28,662 nucleotides of DNA. Origin: Gracilaria vermiculophylla (Eukaryota > Rhodophyta > Florideophyceae > Gracilariales > Gracilariaceae). The notes below the pieces were generated by a model that made no database searches, was not told the DNA's origin, and saw only the letters and a list, made by a program, of their open reading frames with translations. Shown in pieces: positions 20,440 to 28,662 of the stretch (its first letter is position 1; each line of letters starts with the position of its first letter). The translations under genes and the position numbers were made by a program. The stretch covers positions 1,299,812 to 1,328,473 of the forward strand of contig JAHNZQ020000172.1 in NCBI GenBank assembly GCA_019155205.2. Direction: 5' to 3'.

Positions 20440-20949
20440 TCAGAATGTAGACCACGGTGCGTCATCAGCTTTGCCTTTAACCAAATGGGAGTTCACCCGA
20501 TGTTCCGTTTTGTAGGCAACCGGTTGGACACTACGGTTCCACACGGCCCACGATTTCCTAGTTTTCCACTCGTGAGAGAGCGAAACGTCATGTATCACTT
20601 TGTAATCTGCGGCCATATATGCAATGTCTGCTACTAAGTTAGATACACCGAGCTCCTCGCAGATGAAAATGACCAAGGTGTAGGGCGAACGAAAAGAACC
20701 AACAGACCGAAGACAAAAGGTTAGCCAAAAAGAGTTCATTCGTGCACTTAGTATGCTATGTGAGGCCCTTCCGAGCGACTTATGGGGCACCCATAACGGC
20801 AAACTCCACCATGGCAGTCGACCACATGATATCTGCAAATAGACTGTCCTGGTAAATATAACTGCCAAAGTACACCCAAAGCGGATAGTGACGGACGTCC
20901 TAGTACTAAAATACTTCATAGCAGCTGCACCAATCCGACCTTGGGACAT
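20440..20949 (-). CDS. Unrecognised ORF of 169 residues
   Basis: ATG-initiated (20947-20949), one of the longer uninterrupted frames in this part of the window. Its second half (from EELGVSNLVADIAYMAADYK through HEWKTRKSWAVWNRSVQP) has plausible protein composition; the first half is rich in Ser, Arg and Cys and less convincing. No motif identified, no signal peptide or zinc finger. It lies antisense to the neighbouring plus-strand retroelement frames, so it may be a chance antisense ORF in decayed element DNA. Confidence 0.22.
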   Translation of the reverse strand: MSQGRIGAAAMKYFSTRTSVTIRFGCTLAVIFTRTVYLQISCGRLPWWSLPLWVPHKSLGRASHSILSARMNSFWLTFCLRSVGSFRSPYTLVIFICEELGVSNLVADIAYMAADYKVIHDVSLSHEWKTRKSWAVWNRSVQPVAYKTEHRVNSHLVKGKADDAPWSTF

Positions 20950-22779
20950 ACCTCGACCGATCCATACCTTTCTCTTGGTATAAAAACTCGGCAGTGTAGT
21001 ACGTATGCGTAGTTCGCTCGTTTGCCCGTCAGTGTGTCAGCCGTACTTCGTCTCATGTGTCTACAGCGCTTCGCTCTCAATTGAAGAACCCCTTAGCGTG
21101 CAACGAATTATCGAAGCAGACCATCTGTGGCATAGATCGTTAAGTCTAGATAGATGGTCCCAACGTATTAAAGCACTGGATCCAATCGGTAAAAGTATTC
21201 ACGTTCGAGGGGACCACGGATGTACGCCACCTCAGACGGTACCATCAGGAGACTCACCGATGCAAAGAGGGTGTGGCTCCGTTTGGCATTGAACTCGGAA
21301 AAGTAAGCAAGGGTTCGCCTACCAGCGGGTGTCGTATATTGCGTCGGATGGTTCACGATCTGCGCAAGGCGCTCTTTTTCTCATCGCCGGAGAGTCTCGA
21401 AAACCTTAATGGAAGGGCAATGAAAGATCTGGGAGAATAAGATCACGTTTGTCGGACCTCCGAGGCGGAAACCGCTGGGGATACGTTGGAGAAGTCCCAT
21501 ACGTGACAGCCGTATGACTGAAACAGCTCATAAAAGCCGAGCACCGGACGCAGTGCGGAACCCAAACCGAAAGGTAATGAAGCAGAGGCGGTGCACAGCA
21601 CAGTACCGAATGAAGCGGAAGGACGTCGTTGCCACCAAGAGGAACTTGACTAGCAGAAACAAACAGAGCACCACATGTGCTGATCTCAGCCGTAAAGCAA
21701 TTCACCTGTCGGCACTCGGTTCCCGGAGCGAGAACTGTGTTACCTCTGTTGGTCGCACGTGGATTCCGCTATGTAACTCCCACCATATGGTGTGAAAGAT
21801 GGATTGTAATTTATTTTGTCTTGCAATTTGAGAAAACCGAGGAAAAACCCCGATGGAGATGCAGTGATTGTACCAAGAGGAGCGTCAAGCGCGGGAAGGA
21901 AACCAATTAGTGTTGAAGAAGAAGACGGAATGCCAGTTGACGAAGTCTCCCGACGTGCTTGCTTTATTCCGCGAGACGAATCCTTAAGGGGGAGAACACC
22001 GGTTTGGACTGTTAAAGCCGAATCGGCGTGTTCATTGGTTTGCACTCACCCACGTAGCTGCAGAGGTCAAAATGCATCCCGAGCGGTTTCCACGAGTCGG
22101 AACTCCCTACCAGCTGGCGGCGAAGGGTTACAATCTTCCACTACCCAAGTTTTCTTCTGTTTCACTGCTAAGTTCAAGTTTGGATGGGTCACGCAGTTGA
22201 GGCATCGTTTTTAAATGGTAACGCAGGTGACACGGGTGGATGAGCAGCCAAACGCAATGGTGAGCCAAGTAACGAAAGCAACGCTCAACGGCATGTGTTT
22301 GAATCCGATATGTACGGAGTGGTAAGAACCAATAGAATAACTGTGACGAAACTGCGCTGATGAATGACCGGCTTTCTGGTGGACAGCTTAATGGAGAGGT
22401 GCCAGAATAGGAAGTCAGTGGCAGCGAATATGAAATTTCAATGGAAAAAGCTGCTGGCAGACCAGAATTAGAAAAATCCCGTGGGTATGCACACAGAAGG
22501 CACCTACCAGGGCAAGCCATGAAAGCTAAAATAACCAGTTGATGAAAGAGACGCCGGAAGAAGAAACGCTGTCAAACGCCAAACGAAGTATATTTGCCGC
22601 ACCGTATGGTACGGCTGCTCGGTTGCTCTCTAACTACCTTAGGGCGAGTGGTCCATTAAGGGATTAGTTTTTAGTCCAGTGAGCAAAATACCTCGTAGCT
22701 TGGCATGCGCCATGGCTAGAGAGCTAAAAGCCTATTTTGTAGACATCCGTTTAGGTGGTACGTGGAGCTTTATATTGAT
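20950..22779. other. Unrecognised coding-like DNA
   Basis: Several short plus-strand frames (21005-21292, 21514-21795, 21816-22214) have ordinary composition but begin at varied codons, overlap and end without conserved motifs. A C-x2-C pair occurs near 21862 but without the rest of a zinc finger. A stop-free minus-strand ORF at 22128-22520 is equally unconvincing. Probably remains of one or more mobile elements. Confidence 0.35.
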
Positions 22780-23200
22780 ACCATCATGCCACAGTAAAAG
22801 ATGTGCTGGGAGCCACCATTGCTGGACTCCTTGCAACGTGGATGGTTTCCCGTGAGGGGGCTCTACAATGTACTTAGAGAGATGCACGAGCTATTTTCAC
22901 ACTAAGAATTAAATCTTAGCACCTTCTAGCTAAATCTAGACCTCTGTGGATCGTTCAGTCGACCAGCAGTTTAGTCAGCTATGTTAACAGGCCTCATGGA
23001 TCCTCAACCACTGCATCCCCTACTATCGATTGGTGTTTATACTACTGTCCATTATCATGGGACTACAGCTATTCCCGCGCCGCCGCTATACTTCTACGTA
23101 CCATTTGGTCTCTTCTTCTTGTTTGAGCCACTCCTGCGCTATCTAGATCCGTCATTACTTTTGTGGTTTCCATCCAAATTCGCATCCGCCACTCGCCGTA
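22780..23200 (+). repeat. Dispersed repeat, copy D (pairs with 4440-4860)
   Basis: Second copy of the repeat described at 4440-4860, same orientation, anchors at 22804-22824 and 23095-23117. An ORF at 22981-23217 inside it has no counterpart in copy C, so it is probably not coding. Confidence 0.6.
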
Positions 23201-23718
23201 TAATTATTTCTTTATAGAAAACTGTTGTGGTATTCTGAAATCCTTTTGATTTGAATAACGCTAAAGTGGGAACATTAGAGTACTCCGCTGTCTCGAGAAC
23301 TCTTAGATATTCGTCTAATTTTTTTATGACATATATGAATAGAATGATTGAATCGCCAAGATTTGGATCTCGAACACGAATATCTTTGGTTTGTAAGCAT
23401 CAAAAGACTATTCCAGGCTGTCACTTCTCGCCCGGAGTAATTGAAAATGTATTCGGGGGGGTGTGAAACAGATTTATTTCGAAGTAAGTAATCCTTTATA
23501 GAGATGTTTCGAACATGATGTTGAATTATTGAAACGAAAGCTTTAATCCTTCAAAACGGAATAAATGAAGCGTATAGCGCTCTACAAAGCTTCTAATTGA
23601 AATAACCGGAAAGCTAATGTGCGGTTTGTGAACTAAAAAGATTATGTAATTTGCGCGATTTATTTTTTGCGCGTAAGTGTTCTACTAGAATCGCTTCAGG
23701 CGAGATCCCTGAGCAGCA
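23201..23718. other. No gene recognised
   Basis: AT-rich DNA with one short ORF (23251-23466) lacking motifs. Confidence 0.45.
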
Positions 23719-24132
23719 GTGCTCAGCAAGAAACATTATCGAAATAGTGTGTCACCATGTGTTGTTAGCGGAAACGTGTTTTATTATACTGGTTCAGCTA
23801 GATGCAGTGTTAAAGAGGTTCCTGTAACAGCAATTGGTAGTTTAGTACCTGCTCTAAACGTCCGTGAATGTTCCTACAAAAAAGCAAAAGAAGATGTAAT
23901 GATGGGCGAAGTATAGTTGGATTTGTTAAATGCCCACGCACTACATACCACCTCGGTAACAAAAGCTCTCAAGGGCACAATAAAGATCTCAGAATGTGCG
24001 AAAACAAAGGAAGACAAAGACTTTCATGAAACCTTTGTGAGACAATCAAAGATTTATTTAGCTTTCGATATTACTATTCAAATTGACATACAGCGTCACA
24101 CATTAGACATTTCGAATAACAACTACATGTGA
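23719..24132 (+). pseudogene. Unrecognised frame with one internal TAG
   Basis: A single frame of 138 codons is broken only by TAG at 23914-23916; the part after it (LDLLNAHALHTTSVTKALKG, then Lys/Glu-rich sequence) has convincing protein composition. The start is a GTG, not ATG, so the true 5' end is unknown. No motif, signal peptide or family recognised. It could be a fragment of a retroelement gag or of a host gene; I cannot choose. Confidence 0.25.
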
Positions 24133-24531
24133 AGTATCTTGTCATTCATACTAGGATCTTGGTGGCTTATAATAGTCACTGTATAGTCTAAATCCATTTC
24201 CCGCGCTTGGATGCATGTGTGGTCACCATATGCCCCTCGCGGAGACAGCGCAGGCAGAATTTTCTAATTTGGAATGGACATATGCAGATGAGTAATTGAT
24301 AACAGAGCAGGTACCTCTATCAACCCGAACAATATGCTAGTTTTCTCAGGTACATACGTCCAATCTAGCCCCATTTTTTTTGTCTTCGACTCCAGTCGAA
24401 ACTGTCTCACGGCGCCTAGAATACGCGCGGTAGCTTTGGAGTTGGCACGCAGTCTGGTTTTGCAGACTTTTGTTCCGACTCATCCTTTGTTTTCTTGAGT
24501 CATGGCTAGCGCATAAATTGAGTCATCGGTT
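24133..24531. other. No gene recognised
   Basis: No ORF of note, no repeat partner found. Confidence 0.45.
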
Positions 24532-25031
24532 TTATTTGACAGTGCCTACTGGTATATTGATTGCGACTATGTCGGCCAGGAAGTTGTTATGAATTTTGGG
24601 GCCTACGATCACGTTCTTGCCCTTTGTCTTTCGCGGAGAATATTTTTCTGTTTTAGGTGCTTCACAGAAATCGATGCCATCGTTAATAGTCTTAATTTTT
24701 ATGTCTTGACCCGGTTCTATGCTCTTCAAAATGTCTTTAGAAGGAATCTTTTCAAAATTGATTTTAGAGTAGAACTCATATGATCATTATCGGCCAAGCC
24801 CATATCATGAATCTTAGGACGCTCGTCATTCAATATAACTAAAGGTGAAGTTTTGGTTTCGATGTTCTTCTTCGCATGTATGACAGACATGTTGGTGTCT
24901 TCAATATGTAGCGTGATTGGTCGTACTGGTTTTGATGGACTACGTGCACGTGACGCGTCAGCATCATACTGATCGGCATCATTCTTTCCGGCAGGTCTGA
25001 CCTTCTGTTCTGTGTTGCACGCTGGCGCCAC
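24532..25031 (-). pseudogene. Unrecognised Lys-rich frame, frameshifted
   Basis: The minus-strand frame 25031 to about 24790 (SPSKPVRPITLHIEDTNM, NDERPKIHDMGLADNDH) appears to continue, after a frame change near 24790, as SYEFYSKINFEKIPSKDI and on to 24532 (FCEAPKTEKYSPRKTKGK, then NVIVGPKIHNNFLADIVAIN). Composition is protein-like throughout, which supports one ancestral gene with one indel. No known domain. It is on the same strand as the copia pol further right, but distance and the copia 3' end at about 26275 argue against its being part of that element. Confidence 0.3.
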
Positions 25032-26270
25032 ATCAGCGCCATGCTAGCGCTACGTTGGCATCGCGCTGGCACTGCGCCGCACGTGCAGCTGACAATTGCC
25101 ACCAATGCAATTTCGTCTCTGCACGGATAATTACACTCGATCATTCATATTCGAATTTAGCCAGTTATGTATAGCCATTTGACATTTAGCTATCATACCC
25201 ACCAAGCACCAACGACCACTGCTCTCCCCGAAGTGAGTGGCATGGTGTAGTGATTGCCGTCTCCTTCCGTCCCCACCCATAAAGGTCAACGTCCATCTGC
25301 ACTTCTTAAAGTCAGTGGCGTGACACGGCTTCCGCTGAGCACTCCGCCGCTGCTCCAAGCCGTTCCCCCGAGCCGTCGTTGTCACTACAACCGGCTAACA
25401 AGGTAGCTGATCAAGCTTTCGCCGCCGCCTCATCTAACTTCAAATCGCTCCTGGGGGTCGGCCCGTCGGTCCTATAAGCCATTGCGTGCCACATCTGTTT
25501 CCCAACGCTATTTTCTTTTCCTTTTTCTTCAATTTCAATTTGTTCTAGGCTTTTAGTATTCACATTTTTTTCTTGCTATTTGCCATTTCTCTCATGCTAC
25601 TGTAACACGGACTCAAATTTGAGTTCTAGGTATCAAGCTTGTGGAAAGTTTTATATTACTTGTTTTCTTTGCGCCAGCAAGCATATCTCCTAGCTGCAGA
25701 ATGATACCGTTCAAAGCATTCGAACTCAAAAATTGCAGTTCATGGGCGATCAAAATAATGCCTCAGTTGTTCAGTTTCTGAGTCTTCTAGATCTTCAGGC
25801 TTGGCCAAGAAATCGATTTTGATAGAGTCCAAATCTACAGGCGTACGTCCGGTGGCAGCAACGCCACAGGCTTGACCTTCGGTTTTATCAATTGGCACGG
25901 GTTCAAACCACAGGCGCGGCTGCGCGGTAGTTCAAAGTGCGTCGCGAAGGTCCGTATGGACGAGCGAACGCTTGGAAACACGGTAGGCACCGAGGGCGCG
26001 GACGTACAAGATGTAGGAACGAGGTTGAATTACTTGATGCTTGCCCTCGTCGGTTTGTTGGACTTATGCAGTTCAGCATCTAATGTATAATGTCATATCA
26101 GGAGTACTAAACAAAGATGATTACAGTGGGGTAACTATGTCACGCAAATTAACTAGCTGCAAATCAAACAATTATGATCACATCAAGCTGATTACAGCAC
26201 ATGTGGCACCATATTTCATACTCGGACTTTTTCAGTCTTTGATGCCGCTGCATTAAATTTGCTAACCTAA
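25032..26270. other. No gene recognised
   Basis: Contains a cluster of short GCGCTGGC/AGCGC motifs at 25019-25080 that give an imperfect repeat-like GC-rich patch, and a B-box-like GGGTTCAAACC near 25909 without a surrounding tRNA. ORFs at 25131-25385, 25872-26090 and 26041-26256 show no motifs. Confidence 0.4.
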
Positions 26271-27020
26271 CCTGGTGCGTTGACATGAAACTGACTTCTC
26301 TTTATAGTGTCCCATAGAGAATGAGATTTCCACAAACAGGCTTCCATCATTGGATCAGCAATACTTTGTGCGCTTAGTATCTAAACAAGGCTGCGGGGCT
26401 CGCCATTTTTATGACTCTCTCGTAGGGCGCTGACATCAATTTGTAAACGCTTTTCCAACATCTTTTTCTTCATTTTTGACCACGTTGAATAACGTTCGGG
26501 AGTCAATGAATCCGTCAATCGTAACAGTGCGGCTCAAAATTTCCGAAACCATATCTCTGGCTATGTATGCGTTGTCGAATCCGTAGACGAGGGCATCATT
26601 TTTGGCAGCCATCACAGAGCGCGTGACTCTTCTGCAACGCGAGCTTCCGTAATGCAGAATATTAGCCTTCCATGTTCCGTCGACTATTAGAAGTACGTAT
26701 CCTAATTGGGATCGAAAGTCCGCGGCATTTGCAAATAATGCACTTGCGAATAGAACCAGACGTATAAAGCCCGGTCCCAGAGAAGCATACCGAATTCCAA
26801 CTTCAGTGGTAGTATGACAATGTTTGACCACATCATTCAGGGCCTTCATCTGATTCTTGAACGATTCTTGGGAATCAAGGGCAAGCAACTGTATTGCAGT
26901 GTATATATCAGGGCGCACGTAGTTGCCGATATACTGAGCAGCAGCGCGGATGCTTTTAAACTCTTCAGCATTTGTGACGGCTTTGAAAGATTTCATCTTC
27001 TCGGCCTGCGTGATGCAGTA

Positions 27021-27025
27021 GGACC
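27021..27025. repeat. Target-site duplication GGACC, left copy
   Basis: GGACC directly before TGTAGTAC; the same five bases follow the insertion at 27580-27584. Confidence 0.85.
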
Positions 27026-27579
27026 TGTAGTACAATGGCTCCTACGGAAATATGGTGGTTTGGCCTTAGGGCATAATATTCCTATGGAGGGTTAGTAATT
27101 TATTTACTGGGCCACGTGGTGCATAATATTGCCCGCGTGCGCTACAGTATCCTTAAGCTACGGTAGAATTTATTATTTATTTTAGATATTTTATGCAGGT
27201 AATTAGCACAGTAGTGCGTTCTGCCGAGGCGAGCTCCCGGCTAGATATTTAAGCTGCCGGTTGAGCTCCACCTCTGGGGAAGTAAAGAAAAGCACCCTTG
27301 AGTCTTCTTCTACATTTTCCGGTTGGATTCTCTTGTCTATTCACGCAGGTTTCTAAGCCGCCGATCCCCAGGACGCATCATAGCAGCGCCTGTAAGAGCA
27401 TTGTCCGCGCAGTGAACCTTCCCCTCCGCTTGGTGTTTGCGGATCCCTTTCAGAATTCCCCCGGCTCGCGACAGCGGATACCGGAGACCACCTTTAGGAA
27501 TACGCGCCTTTGAAGTCACTCCAAACTCCTAACGGACGTTGTGCTTTACTACCTCGACAGGAGGGCTGACAGTACCACA
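27026..27579 (+). mobile_element. Solo LTR (554 bp) nested in copia pol
   Basis: Starts TGTAGTAC and ends GTACCACA, so it has TG...CA ends and an 8-base terminal inverted repeat with one mismatch. It is flanked by perfect 5-bp GGACC duplications. Removing it together with one GGACC joins the two halves of copia pol in frame, which fixes both boundaries. A TATA-like ATATTTAA at 27245-27252 suggests plus-strand orientation. No coding domain lies inside, so it is best explained as the remainder of a full LTR element after recombination between its LTRs. It does not resemble the LTRs at 5212-5465 or copies A and B. Confidence 0.9.
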
Positions 27580-27584
27580 GGACC
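27580..27584. repeat. Target-site duplication GGACC, right copy
   Basis: Partner of 27021-27025, directly after the CA end of the solo LTR. Confidence 0.85.
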
Positions 27585-28290
27585 CATCCATATTCCTTGC
27601 GAAGTAGACTTCATTGAAAACACCACCATCTTGTTTCACCAGTAGCCTTCGTGGCTTGGATTAAAGGTGGTAAACTTTCTCTTTCTGCGCAAAGAAATCT
27701 GGTGCGCCATGTCCAAATGATTCGTCTACCTGTACTACAGTAAGAGCGTCCAAGTTCTGTTAACTCTGCGGTACAAAACACAAAAGTCCACTTTTGTTGC
27801 TTGCATTTTCAACGCCTTTTTGTGATGCGCCTGGTATGTCAAAAACCAATGTAATCCACTCTCTGGTATGCTATAGAGGGATTCAAGATCGAAAAAAAAA
27901 TCTTCATCGTCAAGTTTCATGTCCAGAGGGGGGCGAAGGTAGATTTGGCGCTCAAGTGAGGACTCAGATTGAACATAGGCTTGAGATATGTCACGAAAAT
28001 ATGATGTGATCTCTTTAAGGCAGGCTGCAAGGCAGACAGTTAGTCTTTTTCCAAGTCTGGTAGCTGTAAGGGCTTTGGTGGATATAGATGATGACTGAAA
28101 ATCCGAGTAGTTCTGAGCGACAAGTCTTGATTTCTTGGGGTGCTTTCTTTTAATCGTTTTGTAAGCGTCAACGAAACGAGTGCCATACATACGGTGTCCT
28201 TCTGGCACAGACTATCGCTTAACGACCTTGGACGTACCATTCTTCAGCAAACCGTGCAATTCAGCCTTTTGCGCCCCTTTTAAATTGTGG

Positions 28291-28662
28291 CGCGGCCTCA
28301 GGGGGGGCAATCATGAATTTCGTAGAGCCAAAAATCGCTGCACACTGGTTTTCTCTAATTGCAGCACGATCCTTACTGAGGTCCGATGTATATGCCCTTC
28401 ATCATCTGCTTTCGAATCATTCGCCGTTATTGTGTCTGGTTTAGTAGAGAATTCGCTAAGAGAGGAACGAACAACGAGCTTCACCACAAAGGAACGTCTG
28501 TGTTATGGGACTGCTAGTTTACCGGTCAAAACAGAATGTACAGAAACGACGAAAAAACCGGTGAAATTATTCAGTTTTGGATGTGCAAATTTTCTAAAAT
28601 AACTTCATGCATTCGAAATAGTTAGTTTTGTCTGAAAGAAATACTAGCACTTAACTGCAATA
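28291..28662. other. Probable upstream copia pol linker, not resolved
   Basis: In a copia element the integrase-RT linker should lie here on the minus strand. I see only scattered short matches in shifting frames. The 140-residue plus-strand ORF at 28180-28602 overlaps the copia RT start on the opposite strand and is most simply an antisense ORF. Confidence 0.35.

Larger units (their letters stand above)
26275..28290 (-). pseudogene. Ty1/copia pol: RT and RNase H, interrupted by a solo LTR
   Basis: Minus-strand copia pol entering from the right. RT similarity starts near 28290 (AELHGLLKNGTSKVVKR), has a TAG at 28214-28212, then RMYGTRFVDA, KKSRLVAQNYSD, YFRDISQAYVQS (motif A Asp kept) and VVQVDES, where Glu replaces the second Asp of the active-site pair. 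A TAA precedes SKPRRLL. At 27580 the frame is interrupted by a 554-bp insertion and resumes at 27020 with ITQAEKMKSFK, leading into RNase H: RAAAQYIGNYVRPDI, then RSQLGYVLL, HYGSSRCRRVTRSVMAA and SRTLFNVV. The RNase H Asp of TDAS is lost (LFASALFA). Near 26448 a frameshift follows; the end (RLQIDVSALRESHKNGE, with TAG at 26381-26383 at a Trp position) reaches about 26275. Gag, protease and integrase lie beyond the window or are lost. Confidence 0.92.

Noticed and set aside
19431..22779. Envelope-like third gene of a gypsy element
   Set aside because: No signal peptide, transmembrane anchor or cysteine pattern of an envelope protein can be seen in any frame.
25019..25080. Minisatellite or CRISPR-like array built on GCGCTGGC
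   Set aside because: The repeats are 6-8 bases, irregularly spaced and partly palindromic; there are no uniform spacers and it is eukaryotic-type DNA.
25895..25925. B-box-like GGGTTCAAACC suggesting a tRNA or SINE
   Set aside because: No stem pairs around the loop and no A-box, acceptor stem or second copy was found.
26262..26275. Telomere-like CTAACCTAACCT string
   Set aside because: Only two units, at the 3' end of a decayed copia element, with no extension on either side.
28180..28602. 140-residue plus-strand ORF as a host gene
   Set aside because: It overlaps the copia RT start on the opposite strand, has no motif, and its composition is that of an antisense reading.

Overview
The window reads as a eukaryotic transposable-element graveyard. 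I recognise no host gene, rRNA, intact tRNA, CRISPR array or bacterial operon. What I can recognise are decayed LTR retrotransposons (Ty3/gypsy and Ty1/copia), one PIF/Harbinger DNA transposon, a solo LTR and several dispersed repeats. The style of the polyproteins (chromodomain-type gypsy integrases, HARBI1-like transposase with a Myb/SANT partner, copia pol) reminds me most of oomycetes. A fungus cannot be excluded, and I have no host gene to decide it.

Layout. 1-1725 (minus): gypsy pol fragment (end of RNase H, integrase), broken by a frameshift and a stop and running off the left edge. 1726-4440: mostly non-coding, with an LTR-like promoter repeat (2310-2600), an isolated tRNA T-arm (2655-2671), a tandem duplication (2890-3080) and an AT-rich stretch. 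4440-4860: a dispersed repeat with a second copy at 22780-23200. 5212-9700 (minus): a structurally complete gypsy element with two 254-bp LTRs, ATTCC target-site duplication, tRNA-iMet-type primer binding site, polypurine tract, gag and pol; pol has lost the RNase H/integrase junction. 9706-12560: unrecognised decayed coding-like DNA. About 12560-15085: a Harbinger element with transposase (plus, three in-frame stops) converging on an intact Myb/SANT-like ORF (minus), with GC-rich stem-loops between them. 15455-15720: second copy of the LTR-like promoter repeat. 16550-19430 (plus): a heavily mutated gypsy pol readable from RT to a chromodomain-like end. 19430-22780: unrecognised. 23200-26270: mostly unrecognised, with two weak coding-like patches. 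26275-28290 (minus): copia RT and RNase H, interrupted by a 554-bp solo LTR (27026-27579) with a perfect GGACC duplication; removing it restores the copia reading frame.

Most inactivating stops in the recognised genes sit where the family has Trp, Arg or Gln and can be explained by single C-to-T or G-to-A transitions. Nothing here is likely to be autonomously active. The Myb-like ORF is the only long recognised frame without a visible break.
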